Origin: Aurantiacibacter spongiae
GTDB lineage: Bacteria; Pseudomonadota; Alphaproteobacteria; Sphingomonadales; Sphingomonadaceae
Direction: 5' to 3'
DNA: 64,000 nt
NCBI RefSeq assembly: GCF_003815535.1
Contig: NZ_RPFZ01000001.1
Location: forward strand, 2,170,001-2,234,000
The translations under genes were made by a program, and so were the position numbers. A model generated the notes under the pieces. That model saw nothing but the letters and a program-made list of their open reading frames with translations. It was not told the origin of the DNA and ran no database searches. Below, in pieces: positions 28,596 to 38,700 of this stretch. The stretch's first letter is position 1. Each line of letters starts with the position of its first letter.

Positions 28596-30293
28596 CTATC
28601 GCCCCTCGCTCGCCTGTCGCATGTCCTGGCGGCCCTGTGCCGCATCGTAGACGCGATAACCGGCCACCCATGTTTCCAGAACGCGGATATCGCGCATCTC
28701 CTGCGGGTTGGCCATCAGCGGGTCGCCGGAAAGGAAGACGAAATCGGCGCGTTCGCCGGGTCTCAGGCTGCCGAAGCGTCCTTCCGCGAAACCGGCATAG
28801 GCGGAACCGGCGGTATAGGCGGCGAGCGCCTGTTCGCGGCTGATCGTCTGCTCCGGGTGCCAGCCGCCGAACGGCTGGCCTTGCGCATCGGTGCGGCTGA
28901 TGGCGGCGGCGAGGCCGGGCAGCGGATCGACCGGCTCCACGGGGGCATCGGTGCCGAAGGCGAGCGTCGCATCCGCGCCGAGCATGGATTTCCACGCATA
29001 GGCGCCGGTCAGCCGATCCTCGCCCAGCCGCGCCTGAGCCATCAGGCGATCGGAGGTCTGGTGAACCGGCTGCATGGACGCGACGATCCCGTGCGCCCCG
29101 AAGCGCGCGATATCGACCGGAGCGACGATCTGTGCATGTTCGATACGCCACCGCCGGTCGCCCGGATAATCGTCCGACAACTCGTCGATCGCATCGAGCG
29201 CCTCACGATTGGCGGCATCGCCGATGGCATGGATCGCCACCTGAAAATCGTCGAGCGCGGCGCGGCTCATCAGGTTGCGCAGCTGCGTGCCGTTCAGCAG
29301 CGGCAGTCCGCGATTGCCGGCATCGTCGGAATAGTCTTCCAGCAGCCACGCCCCGCGCGAGCCGAGTGCCCCGTCGAGATAGATCTTCAGGCCGTTCAGC
29401 CGCAGCCGGTCGTCATACAGCCAGGGCGTCGGGCCCGGCCCGCCGATGGTCAGCATGGCCTCTACGGATAGGGCGTAGGTCATGATCCGCATCTGCAACC
29501 GGCCGGCATCCCCCGCCCTGCGGAAGGTCATCCAGTCATCGACGCTGGTGCCCATGTCGGCGGCGGCGGTGACGCCGTGGCTGAGGAGGATCTGCTGGGC
29601 GTTGTAGAAGGCGATGTCGCGGTCTTCCGGCAGGGGCGGCGGAATTTCGTTCGCCACCAAGGCCTGCGCCCCGTCCACCAGAACGCCCGCCGGTTCGCGC
29701 GATCCGGCGAGGCGCTCGATGCGGCCGCCCTCGGGATCGGCCGTCTCGGCGGTGACGTTACCCGCCGCCAGCGCGAGGCTGTTGCCCCAGGCGGCGTGGT
29801 TGTCGACCCGCACCATCCACACCGGACGGTCGGGCACCACGGCATCGAGCTCCTCCGACGTGGGAAAGCGGCCCAGCCCCCATTGCTCCTGGTTCCAGCC
29901 GCGACCGATCAGCCAGGGGCGATCGGGATATTGGCGGGCGTAGTCGGCGATGCGCGCCAGCGCCTCTTCCAGGCTTTGCGTATCCGTCAGGTCCAGGGTC
30001 AGCGTGCCGAGGCCGAGTTCCATTATGTGCAGATGCCCGTCGACGAAGCCGGGAACCAGCGTGCGGCCCTTGCCGTCGATCCGGTAATCGATGTCGCGCG
30101 TGGCCCGGTCGCCGCTGTCGAGCAGTTCGGAGATACGCCCGTCGGGGTCGATCACCATGCCGGTGAAGCGATCGATGGTGCCGTCGCGATTGACGGAAAT
30201 ACCCTGCACGTTGTCGACCAGCGTATCGGCCGCGGCTGGCGCGGCGACAGTCAGCGCGGCCAGCGCGGCGCTCCCCAGCAGGCGGCGGATCAT
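28596..30293 (-). CDS. Exported amidohydrolase (amidohydrolase 3 family, YtcJ-like)
   Basis: 565-residue metal-dependent hydrolase with a signal peptide (about 1-22, ending AAAD), the metal motif VDGHLHI, and further ligands in HAIGDAAN, IEHAQIV and FGTDAPVEPVDPL. This fits the N-substituted formamide deformylase/YtcJ subgroup; the substrate is unknown. The start is the ATG at 30293, overlapping the stop of the upstream dehydrogenase (ATGA). The frame is open beyond it only as a shadow of that gene. Confidence 0.87.
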   Translation of the reverse strand: MIRRLLGSAALAALTVAAPAAADTLVDNVQGISVNRDGTIDRFTGMVIDPDGRISELLDSGDRATRDIDYRIDGKGRTLVPGFVDGHLHIMELGLGTLTLDLTDTQSLEEALARIADYARQYPDRPWLIGRGWNQEQWGLGRFPTSEELDAVVPDRPVWMVRVDNHAAWGNSLALAAGNVTAETADPEGGRIERLAGSREPAGVLVDGAQALVANEIPPPLPEDRDIAFYNAQQILLSHGVTAAADMGTSVDDWMTFRRAGDAGRLQMRIMTYALSVEAMLTIGGPGPTPWLYDDRLRLNGLKIYLDGALGSRGAWLLEDYSDDAGNRGLPLLNGTQLRNLMSRAALDDFQVAIHAIGDAANREALDAIDELSDDYPGDRRWRIEHAQIVAPVDIARFGAHGIVASMQPVHQTSDRLMAQARLGEDRLTGAYAWKSMLGADATLAFGTDAPVEPVDPLPGLAAAISRTDAQGQPFGGWHPEQTISREQALAAYTAGSAYAGFAEGRFGSLRPGERADFVFLSGDPLMANPQEMRDIRVLETWVAGYRVYDAAQGRQDMRQASEGR

Positions 30294-31180
30294 GGCTTCA
30301 CCTCGGGCAGGTGGCGGACAAGGGCGCTGGTATCCTGCCGCGCGCCGCCGTCGTTCTGGACCTGCGCGTAGAGTTGATCGACGAGCGCGGCGACGGGGAG
30401 CGAGGCGCCGGCCTCCTTCGCCTGCGCGAGGGCAATGGCCAGATCCTTGCGCATCCAGTCTATCGCGAACCCGAAATCGAACTCTCCCCGCACCATCGTC
30501 TCCCATCTGTTGTCCATCTGCCAGCTCTGCGCGGCCCCGCCCGATATGGCCTCGAGCACCTTGCCGGTGTCGATACCGCTCGCCTGCGCCAGCCGCACAC
30601 CTTCCGACAGGCCCGCCAACGTGCCGGCGATGCAGACCTGGTTGACGGCCTTGCACGCCTGCCCGGCGCCGGCCTCGCCAACATGGACGATCCGCGCCGC
30701 GTAGGCTTCCATCACCGGGGTAGCGGCGGCCATCGCCGGCTGGCCGCCGCCGCACATGATCGCGAGCCTGCCGTTCTCGGCCCCCGCCTGTCCGCCCGAA
30801 ACCGGCGCGTCGACGGCGAGAAGACCAAGCTCCTGCGCGCGCGCGGCGACGCGCTTGGCAAGGGCCGGGGACACGGTCGTGTGATCGACGAACAGCGCGC
30901 CGTCGCGCATGGCGGCAAGCGCGCCGCCATCGCCGAGCACGACCTGCGCGAGGTCGTCGTCGTTGCCGAGGCAGGCGAGCACCGCATCCTTGCCGTGCGC
31001 CGCTTCGGCAGGGGTGGGGGCGGTGGCGACCTCCAACCCCTCCCGCGAGAGGGCGGCCTTCCACTCCTCGGCCCTGGCGGCGGTGCGGTTATAGGCGGTG
31101 ACGCGGTGACCCGCCCGCGCAAGGTGTGCGGCCATCGGTGCGCCCATGACGCCGAGGCCGAGAAATGCGATAGTGCTCAT
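30290..31180 (-). CDS. 3-hydroxyisobutyrate dehydrogenase family protein
   Basis: 296-residue beta-hydroxyacid dehydrogenase. GLGVMGAPMAAHLARAG near residues 7-23 is the dinucleotide site, APVSGGQAGAENGRLAIMCGG is the substrate loop, and the catalytic Lys lies in GQACKAVNQ. Members reduce or oxidise 3-hydroxyisobutyrate, tartronate semialdehyde or succinic semialdehyde; which applies here is open. It is coupled to the amidohydrolase and divergent from the threonine ammonia-lyase. Confidence 0.88.
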   Translation of the reverse strand: MSTIAFLGLGVMGAPMAAHLARAGHRVTAYNRTAARAEEWKAALSREGLEVATAPTPAEAAHGKDAVLACLGNDDDLAQVVLGDGGALAAMRDGALFVDHTTVSPALAKRVAARAQELGLLAVDAPVSGGQAGAENGRLAIMCGGGQPAMAAATPVMEAYAARIVHVGEAGAGQACKAVNQVCIAGTLAGLSEGVRLAQASGIDTGKVLEAISGGAAQSWQMDNRWETMVRGEFDFGFAIDWMRKDLAIALAQAKEAGASLPVAALVDQLYAQVQNDGGARQDTSALVRHLPEVKP

Positions 31181-31283
31181 GGCCTCGCGCGATGCCCGCT
31201 CGCGCGGCGCAAGGCAATGGCCGCGTGGCGAAAGGCCGATCGCCAATTCCCTTGCCCGCGCGATTGCTATAGGCGCGGCTGCC

Positions 31284-32516
31284 ATGAGCACGACAGCCGA
31301 TCCCGCCACCCTCTCCATCGATGACGTTCGCACCGCCGCGGAGCGGATCGCCGGACAGGTGGTGCGCACGCCCACCATGCACTCGATCACGCTGTCCAAG
31401 ATCGCCGGGGCGCGGATCTACCTCAAGTTCGAGAACCTCCAGTTCACCGCCGCCTACAAGGAGCGGGGTGCCCTGAACGCCCTGCTGCAGTTGACGGACG
31501 AACAGCGCGAGCGCGGCGTGATCGCGGCGAGTGCGGGCAATCATTCGCAGGGGCTGAGCTATCACGGCACCCGGCTGGGCGTGCCCGTCACCATCGTCAT
31601 GCCGCGAACCACGCCGACGGTGAAGGTGATGCAGACCGAGAGCGTGGGCGGCAGGGTCGTGCTGGAGGGTGAAACCTTCGACGATGCCTATGCCCACGCC
31701 CGCCGGCTCGAAGAGGAAATGGGCCTGACCTTCGTTCACCCCTTCGACGATCCCCGCGTCGCCGCCGGCGCGGGCACCGTCGCGCTGGAAATGCTGGAAG
31801 ACGCGCCCGACATCGAGACGCTGGTCGTGCCCATAGGTGGCGGCGGGCTGATCAGCGGGATGTCGACCGTCGCCAAGGCTTCGGGACGCGACATTTCCGT
31901 GATCGGCGCGGAGGCGCGGCTCTATCCTTCCAGCTACAATGCCCGCAAGGGCGAGGCGATGCCGTGCGGGGGCGACACGCTGGCCGAAGGCATCGCGGTC
32001 AAGCAGCCCGGCACGTTCACGCAGAGCGTGATAGACCGGCTGGTGGACGACATCCTGCTGGTGGACGAGGCCCATCTCGAGGAGGCGGTCGCTCTCCTGC
32101 TGCAGATCGAGAAATCGGTGGTCGAGGGCGCGGGCGCCGCGGGGCTGGCCGCGGTCCTGTCCTACCCGGAACGCTTCGCCGGGCAGACGATCGGCCTGGT
32201 CCTGTGCGGCGGCAACATCGACACCCGCCTGCTCGCCAACGTGCTGCTGCGCGATCTCGCGCGGTCCGGCCGCCTGGCACGCCTGCGGATCACGTTGCAG
32301 GACCGCCCCGGCGCCCTGTCCAGGGTGATGGGCGAGTTCGAGGCGCACAATGTCAACATCATCGAGATCTACCACCAGCGCATCTTCACCAGCCTTCCGG
32401 CGAAAGGCCTCGTGACCGACATCGAATGCGAGGCGCGCGACCGCAGCCAGATCGAGGACCTCGTCCGTTCGCTGACGCAGAAGGGCTATTCGGTAAGCTC
32501 CGTCGCACTCGACTGA
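31284..32516 (+). CDS. ilvA: Threonine ammonia-lyase (threonine dehydratase)
   Basis: 410-residue fold-type II PLP enzyme that converts threonine to 2-oxobutanoate and ammonia. The PLP Lys is in FTAAYKERGALNAL, and the Gly-rich phosphate loop is PIGGGGLISG. One C-terminal ACT domain (RITLQDRPGALSRVMGEF) suggests amino acid feedback. This short one-ACT form is the common alphaproteobacterial type and may be biosynthetic or catabolic, so ilvA is a functional guess. The start is the ATG at 31284. Confidence 0.9.
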   Translation: MSTTADPATLSIDDVRTAAERIAGQVVRTPTMHSITLSKIAGARIYLKFENLQFTAAYKERGALNALLQLTDEQRERGVIAASAGNHSQGLSYHGTRLGVPVTIVMPRTTPTVKVMQTESVGGRVVLEGETFDDAYAHARRLEEEMGLTFVHPFDDPRVAAGAGTVALEMLEDAPDIETLVVPIGGGGLISGMSTVAKASGRDISVIGAEARLYPSSYNARKGEAMPCGGDTLAEGIAVKQPGTFTQSVIDRLVDDILLVDEAHLEEAVALLLQIEKSVVEGAGAAGLAAVLSYPERFAGQTIGLVLCGGNIDTRLLANVLLRDLARSGRLARLRITLQDRPGALSRVMGEFEAHNVNIIEIYHQRIFTSLPAKGLVTDIECEARDRSQIEDLVRSLTQKGYSVSSVALD

Positions 32517-32531
32517 GGGGTTCCCCGGTCT

Positions 32532-32594
32532 GGCCTGCCCCGATTCGGGGCGATTGCGACTCGGGAACGGCAGGCCTGTGGAAAATAATTCCAC
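32532..32594. repeat. Nested inverted repeats after the threonine ammonia-lyase
   Basis: GGCCTGCC (32532-32539) pairs with GGCAGGCC (32569-32576). Inside lies CCCCG-ATT-CGGGG (32538-32550), and just downstream GTGGAA-AATAA-TTCCAC (32578-32594). The position after the ilvA stop suggests transcript-end structure, though no long U-tract follows. The rest of the 201-base gap to bpt shows nothing else I can name. Confidence 0.5.
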
Positions 32595-32717
32595 GTTGCC
32601 CAAGATTTGTGGTTAACATGATTCACATCGGGCGAATCCCGGGTCCATAGATGTGGGCGCAGCGGGAAGCGCCCAGGCGCGAACCGATCTTGAACAAGAA
32701 GGACTGGCAGAACTTAC

Positions 32718-33569
32718 GTGACGGCTCCGGTACGCTTCCCCCGCTTTTTCGTGACCAGCCCCGCGCCGTGCCCCTATCTGCCCGGCCGGACGGAGCGCAA
32801 GGTGTTCACAGAGCTGAAGGGGCCGCATGCCGAACAGCTCAACGATGCGCTGGGTCGCATCGGTTTCCGGCGCAGCCAGACCGTCGCCTACCGCCCGTCA
32901 TGTGCCGATTGCCGCGCCTGCGTATCCGTGCGCGTCGTGGCGGACGAATTTTGTCCGTCCTCATCGCAGAAGCGGATCGCAAAGCGCAATCGCGACCTCG
33001 TCGTCACCGAATGCCGTCCCTGGGCGACGGCCGAGCAGTTCGAGCTGCTGCAACGATATCTGGAGCATCGCCATCCCGGCGGGGGCATGGCTGCGATGGA
33101 CGAGGTGGACTATGCCGACATGGTCGAACACACCAGCGTCACCACCGTCGTAACCGAGTACCGCGAACCCGCAAACAACGGAAAAGCTGGACGATTGGTC
33201 GCCGCTTGCCTAACCGATAGGCAGGGTGACGGGTTGTCGATGATCTACAGCTTCTACGACCCGGAGCACGAAGGACGTTCGGGTCTAGGGAACTATGTCA
33301 TTCTCCACCATATCGCGCGGGCGGCGGACGAAGGCTTGCCTTTCGTCTATCTCGGCTATTGGGTCGAGGGTTCTGAGCGCATGCAGTACAAGGTCCGTTT
33401 CCGCCCGCTCGAGCGGCTCGGTCCCGATGGCTGGCACCGCATGTCCGACGAGGAGCAACGCGCCCATATCGAGCGCGTCGCAGCCGCCGGGCACGACCGC
33501 GCTCCCGCGGTCGACGGTGGATCGAAGGACAACACCCCGGGGCTGCAACGCGAATACAAGCTCGTCTGA
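32718..33569 (+). CDS. bpt: Aspartate/glutamate leucyltransferase (bacterial protein transferase)
   Basis: 283-residue aminoacyl-tRNA-protein transferase of the ATE superfamily, which adds Leu to proteins with N-terminal Asp or Glu to mark them for ClpSAP degradation. It has [16 protein letters not shown], the conserved Cys cluster [16 protein letters not shown], and the GNYVILHHI and [12 protein letters not shown] blocks. The start is a GTG at 32718, giving [11 protein letters not shown]. Its 3' end overlaps the likely start of tamA in another frame. Confidence 0.93.
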   Translation: MTAPVRFPRFFVTSPAPCPYLPGRTERKVFTELKGPHAEQLNDALGRIGFRRSQTVAYRPSCADCRACVSVRVVADEFCPSSSQKRIAKRNRDLVVTECRPWATAEQFELLQRYLEHRHPGGGMAAMDEVDYADMVEHTSVTTVVTEYREPANNGKAGRLVAACLTDRQGDGLSMIYSFYDPEHEGRSGLGNYVILHHIARAADEGLPFVYLGYWVEGSERMQYKVRFRPLERLGPDGWHRMSDEEQRAHIERVAAAGHDRAPAVDGGSKDNTPGLQREYKLV

Positions 33570-35754
33570 CCGCATCGCCCTTTTTCGACGAAACCTGCCC
33601 AAGCGAAGCCTGCGCGCCGCCACCGCGCTCGCCGCGGTGCTGTCGCTCGGTGCGCAGCCCTTCGCCGCGATGGCGCAGGAGCAGGGCGAGACGCAGGACA
33701 CGCCGAGGCTGGAGGATCTGATCCCCGACGAGGCGGTCGAGAATCCGGAGGACTGGGCTTCGCGCGGGGTGCCTTCCGACACGGTTGACGACACGGCCCA
33801 GCCGGCCCTCGAGGCGGACGCCCCGCTGGCCGAGATGCCCCTCGTCACCATTCCCTGGCCGGAGGATATCGAGCTAACCGATATCCAGCCGCTGGAACCG
33901 GACGACCCGCCGGTCGAGTTCGTCACCTTCGACGAGGACGTGCCGCAGGTCGAGATGGGCAGCGACAACCGCCTGTCGGACGAACTCGTGCTGGTCTTCC
34001 CGTCGGATGAATCGCTGTTTCCCGTGCGCGACGAATTCCTCGAGCGGTTCGAGGGCCTGTCGACCATCGAGGAGCTGGACGACGACAACAACATCGCGCG
34101 TCTCGCCGCCCAGGCGCGGACCGACGAGGAATTGCTGCAACGCCTGCTGCGCGTCTACGGCTATTTCGATTCGCAGATCATCCGCTCGGTAGGCGACGTC
34201 GATGCGGCGTCCGACGCGGAGCTGGACGTGCCGGCGGTACGCTTCGACATCATTCCCGGTCCGCGCTACACCATCGGCGCTGTCGACCTCGGCAATCTCG
34301 CGGCAACCGGGTCCGACTACGACGAGCTGCGCGCCACCTACGAGGTATTTCCCGGCGACCTGATCTCGCTCGACGCGATCGAGAACGAGCAGTTCGATCT
34401 CGACGAGGCGCTGGGCGAGAGCGGCTATCCCTTCGCCGCGATCGAGGCGCCCAGCCTGCTGGTCGATCACGCCCGCGACGAAGGCGACGTGACGATGCCG
34501 GTGGAGCCGGGGGGCAAGTACAATTTCGGCTCGGTCGTCTCGACCCTGCCGGATTTCCTCTCGAGCGAGCATCTCTCGATGATCGCACGCTGGGACGAGG
34601 GCGATCTCTACATGCGCTCGGACGAGATGGACCTGCGCCGCGCGATCCTGGCCACGGGCCTGGTGGGTTCGGTCGAGCTTACGCCGGTGGTGGTCGAGGA
34701 ACCGACCGCGGGCGAACCGGGCGTGGTGGATATCCGTGCGGACCTGACCAAGGCGCCGCTGCGCACGATCACCGCCGGCATCGGCTTCGGCACGGAAGAG
34801 GGCATCCGCATCGAAGGATCGTGGGAGCACCGCAACCTGTTCCCGCCCGAGGGCCTGCTGCGGGTCCGCGGCATTCTCGGCACGCAGGAACAGCTTGCGG
34901 GAGTCACCTTCCGCAAGAACAATTTCACCGGTCGCGACCGGGTGCTGACGCTGGACGCCTATGCCAGCACCATCGACTACGACCTCTACGATGCCCGCAC
35001 GATCAGTGCGATCGGCACGTTCGAGAAGAAGAGCACGCTTCTCTACCAGAAGGAATTCAGCTGGTCGGCGGGGCTGGAACTGGTCGCCACGCAGGAGAGC
35101 GAGCGCGACATCGACGGCAACACGCTCGATCGGCAGACCTATTTCATCGCCGCGCTGCCGCTCTATGCCCAGATCGACGAATCGAACGATCTGCTCGACC
35201 CGACCGAGGGCTTCCGCGTCTCGGCCAGGATTTCTCCCGAGATTTCGCGCAACAACGATCTTGCGACGCAGAGTTTCTACGTCCGCAATCAGGTCGATGC
35301 CTCCTACTATCAGCGGGTCAGCGAGAACGTCGTGCTGGCGGGGCGGACGCGGCTCGCCAGCATTCCGGGTGTCGATGTGAACGAGATCGCGCCATCGCGC
35401 AGGCTGTATGCCGGCGGGGGCGGATCGGTGCGCGGTTACGGCTATCGCCAGATCGGCCCGCTCAACGACGCCGGCGTGCCGACGGGCGGCCGCTCGCTGG
35501 TTGAACTTTCGGCGGAGGCGCGCATCCGCACCGGCTATCTCGACGGATTGCTGAGCGTGGTTCCCTTCGTCGATGCAGGAACGGTCGGGCTGGAGGACAC
35601 GCCCGATTTCGATACCGTGCGCGTGGGCGCGGGCGTGGGCGTCCGCTACCATTCGGGCTTCGGTCCGCTCCGCCTCGACGTCGCGTTCCCGCTCAATCCC
35701 GGTCCCAATGACGGCTGGATCGCGGTCTATGTCGCGCTGGGCCAGGCGTTCTGA
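33517..35754 (+). CDS. tamA: Outer-membrane assembly factor TamA (Omp85/BamA superfamily)
   Basis: 745 residues from the GTG chosen here. The protein has a signal peptide ([24 protein letters not shown]), POTRA-like repeats (about 140-380), and a C-terminal 16-strand barrel with the Omp85 motif [16 protein letters not shown], ending in Phe. With TamB it supports insertion or lipid transport at the outer membrane. The start is uncertain: the signal peptide has no in-frame ATG near it. Options are GTG 33517 (overlapping bpt by 53 bases), ATG 33427, or a rare ATC/CTG nearer the bpt stop. Confidence 0.88.
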   Translation: MDRRTTPRGCNANTSSSDRIALFRRNLPKRSLRAATALAAVLSLGAQPFAAMAQEQGETQDTPRLEDLIPDEAVENPEDWASRGVPSDTVDDTAQPALEADAPLAEMPLVTIPWPEDIELTDIQPLEPDDPPVEFVTFDEDVPQVEMGSDNRLSDELVLVFPSDESLFPVRDEFLERFEGLSTIEELDDDNNIARLAAQARTDEELLQRLLRVYGYFDSQIIRSVGDVDAASDAELDVPAVRFDIIPGPRYTIGAVDLGNLAATGSDYDELRATYEVFPGDLISLDAIENEQFDLDEALGESGYPFAAIEAPSLLVDHARDEGDVTMPVEPGGKYNFGSVVSTLPDFLSSEHLSMIARWDEGDLYMRSDEMDLRRAILATGLVGSVELTPVVVEEPTAGEPGVVDIRADLTKAPLRTITAGIGFGTEEGIRIEGSWEHRNLFPPEGLLRVRGILGTQEQLAGVTFRKNNFTGRDRVLTLDAYASTIDYDLYDARTISAIGTFEKKSTLLYQKEFSWSAGLELVATQESERDIDGNTLDRQTYFIAALPLYAQIDESNDLLDPTEGFRVSARISPEISRNNDLATQSFYVRNQVDASYYQRVSENVVLAGRTRLASIPGVDVNEIAPSRRLYAGGGGSVRGYGYRQIGPLNDAGVPTGGRSLVELSAEARIRTGYLDGLLSVVPFVDAGTVGLEDTPDFDTVRVGAGVGVRYHSGFGPLRLDVAFPLNPGPNDGWIAVYVALGQAF

Positions 35755-38700
35755 TGGCGGACGGGATCACCATCGACGGCGACGGCCCGGACCTGGAGGA
35801 GCGGCCGCCGGAAGAAGCGCCCGACGGCGGGCACAAGCGGGCGCTTGCGTGGAAGGCGCTAAGGATCCTGGGTTGGATCGTCATCGCCCTGCTGGCGCTG
35901 ATCGTCCTGTTGATCGGCTTCCTCCATACCAAGCCCGGACGCGACTTCATCGTGGAGCAGATTTCCAGCTTCGCGCCCGCATCGGGCCTGTCCGTCGACG
36001 TGGGCAGCATAGACGGCTCGGTCCTGTGGAGCAGCACGCTCAACGACGTGAAGGTCTATGATGCGAACGGTACGCTGTTCCTGGAAGTGCCGTCGATCGA
36101 CCTCAATTGGCGCCCCTACAAGTTCCTGTGGAGCGGGCTGGACGTGCGCGGTCTGGTGGTGAACGGGGGCACGCTTTATGCCCTGCCAGAACTCAATCCG
36201 GGCGATCCCGACGCGCCGATCCTGCCCGATTTCGATATTCGCGTGGACCGGTTCGCGATCCAGGACCTGACCATCGCAGAGGGGCTGATCGGCGACGAGC
36301 GCACAGTCAGTTTCCAGGCGAAGGCAGACATTCGCGACGGGCTGGTCTCTCTCGACAGCGAAGGCAGCTTCGGCGGCGGGGACGTGTTCAGCGCGCTTGT
36401 TTACGCCGAACCCGACGGCAACCGGTTCGATCTCGATCTCGACTGGCGTGCGCCCCGGGGCGGGTTCCTCGCGGAAATGGTCGGTGCAACCGATACGCTC
36501 GTCATCGACCTCGACGGTACCGGCACCTGGACGCAGTGGAACGGGCAGTTCGTGGCGCAGCAGGGCGACATCCGTCTCGCCGATCTCGACATTACCAATC
36601 GCGACGGGCGCTATCGCATCGCCGGCGCAGCCCGCCCCGGCCCCTATCTCGAGGGGCTACCGGCGCAGGCACTGGGCGAGACGGTGCAGCTCGTCGCGGA
36701 GGGGACGCTGGAGAACAGCGTGCTCGACGGGCGGTTCGAACTGGAAGGGAGCGGCGTCGCGGCGGCGGGCGTGGGCGCGATCGACCTCGCGAACAACGCC
36801 TTCGACAATCTGCGACTGAATGCGCAGCTTCTCGATCCCGCGCTGTTCGGACCCGACCTGACGCTGACCGATGCCCGGGTCGACGCGGTGCTGGACGGTG
36901 CCTTCCGCGAGCTCGACGTCCCCCACACCATCCGGGTGGGCGAGATCGACGCAGGCGGCACGATCGTGCGCGATCTGGTGCAGAAAGGCACGCTGACCTA
37001 CGACGGGACGCGCTTCACCCTGCCGCTGGACGCGCGGATCGGGCGGGTCGTGAGCGGCAACGAACTCGTGGATCCTCGCCTTAACAACGGCCGGATCATG
37101 GGCACGCTGGTCTATTCCGGCTCGCGCCTCCTGTCGGATAACCTCGATATCCAGTTTCCCGGCCTTCAGGCGAGGCTCGGCCTGAACTCCGACTTCGCCA
37201 CCGGCGTCACGCAATTGACCGGGCCGGTCAACATCGCCGACCTCATGCTGGAAAACATCGGCACGGTGGATGCCGGCGCGCGGATCGATTTCCGCATCGG
37301 CGGAGGCGCCCCGTGGCAGCTGGCGGCGCAATTGCAGGGCCGTCTGGACGACGTCACGAACGAGACGCTGGTGAACCTCGCCGGCGCAAACGTGCGCTTC
37401 GACGGCGGCATCGCCATAGGGGGCGCCGCGCCGCTGGTGTTCAGCGACTTCAACATCGACGCGACCAAGCTCACCGCGCATCTGGACGGGCGGGTGGACG
37501 ACGGGACGACGACGCTGGCCGGCCGCGGGCGGCATGTCGAATACGGACCCTTCACCGTCGAGGCGACCATCGCCGAGGATGGACCGCGAGCCACCCTTGT
37601 CTTCGCCGATCCGTTCCCGGCTGCCGGACTGACCGATGTGCGCGTGACGCTCGCGCCTACGCCCGACGGCTTCCAGATCGAGACGAACGGCGGATCGTCC
37701 CTCGGTGCGTTCGACGGGCTGGTGTTCCTCAACATCGCGAATGACGGCACGACGAGCATCGACATCTCGCGCCTAGACGTCGCCGACACGCGGGTGGAAG
37801 GCACGCTGCAACTGGTCGAGGGAGGCATCGCCGGCGATCTGGGCATCAGCCGTGGCGGCGTGGACGGCACGGTGGCCCTGGCGGTGCGCGATGGCGGGCA
37901 GGGTTTCGACGTCGATCTGACCATGGATAACGCCCGCTTCGGCGGGGCGACGCCGCTCACCATCGCGCAGGGCCGCGTGGACGCCACCGGCCTGATCGCT
38001 CCTGGCAACACGACGATTACCGGCAATGCGCGCATCCAGGGTCTCAATTACGGCAGCTTCTTCGTCGGTCGCCTTGCGGCGCAGGCGCAGGTCGTGAACG
38101 GCGCGGGCCATTTCGACGCGGCGCTGAACGGGCGGCGTGGCGGACGGTTCGAACTTCTGGTCAATGGCGACGTCGCATCGGACCGGATCGCGGTCGCGGT
38201 GGACGGCTCCTACGCCGGACGCGACATCTCCATGCCGCGCCGCGCGGTGCTGACGCGCGCGCCCGGTGGAGGCTGGGAATTGCAGCGCAGCCAGTTTACC
38301 TATGGCGACGGCTTCGTCATCGCCAGCGGCCGTTTCGGGGGCAGCGAACCGACGCAGGGCCGGCTCGCCTTCTCCGACCTGCCGCTCGACCTCGCCGATG
38401 TCGCCGGTTCGGGGCTGGGGCTGGGGGGCACCATTTCGGGCGTGGTCGACCTCGCCACCGGGCCCGGCGGCTTGCCTACCGGAGAGGCGCGCATCAAGAT
38501 CGACGATCTTACCCGGTCGAGCGCGCTGCTGACGTCATCCCCGATGGATATCGCGCTGGTCGCAGACCTGTCGCCCTCGCTGTTGCAGGCGCGCGCCGTT
38601 ATGGCCGATGGCCGGGGTGCGCAAGGCCGCGTGCAGGCGCGTATCGCCAACCTGCCGCAAGGCGGCGGGCTGGCCGAGCGGCTCTACGCCGGTGATCTCT

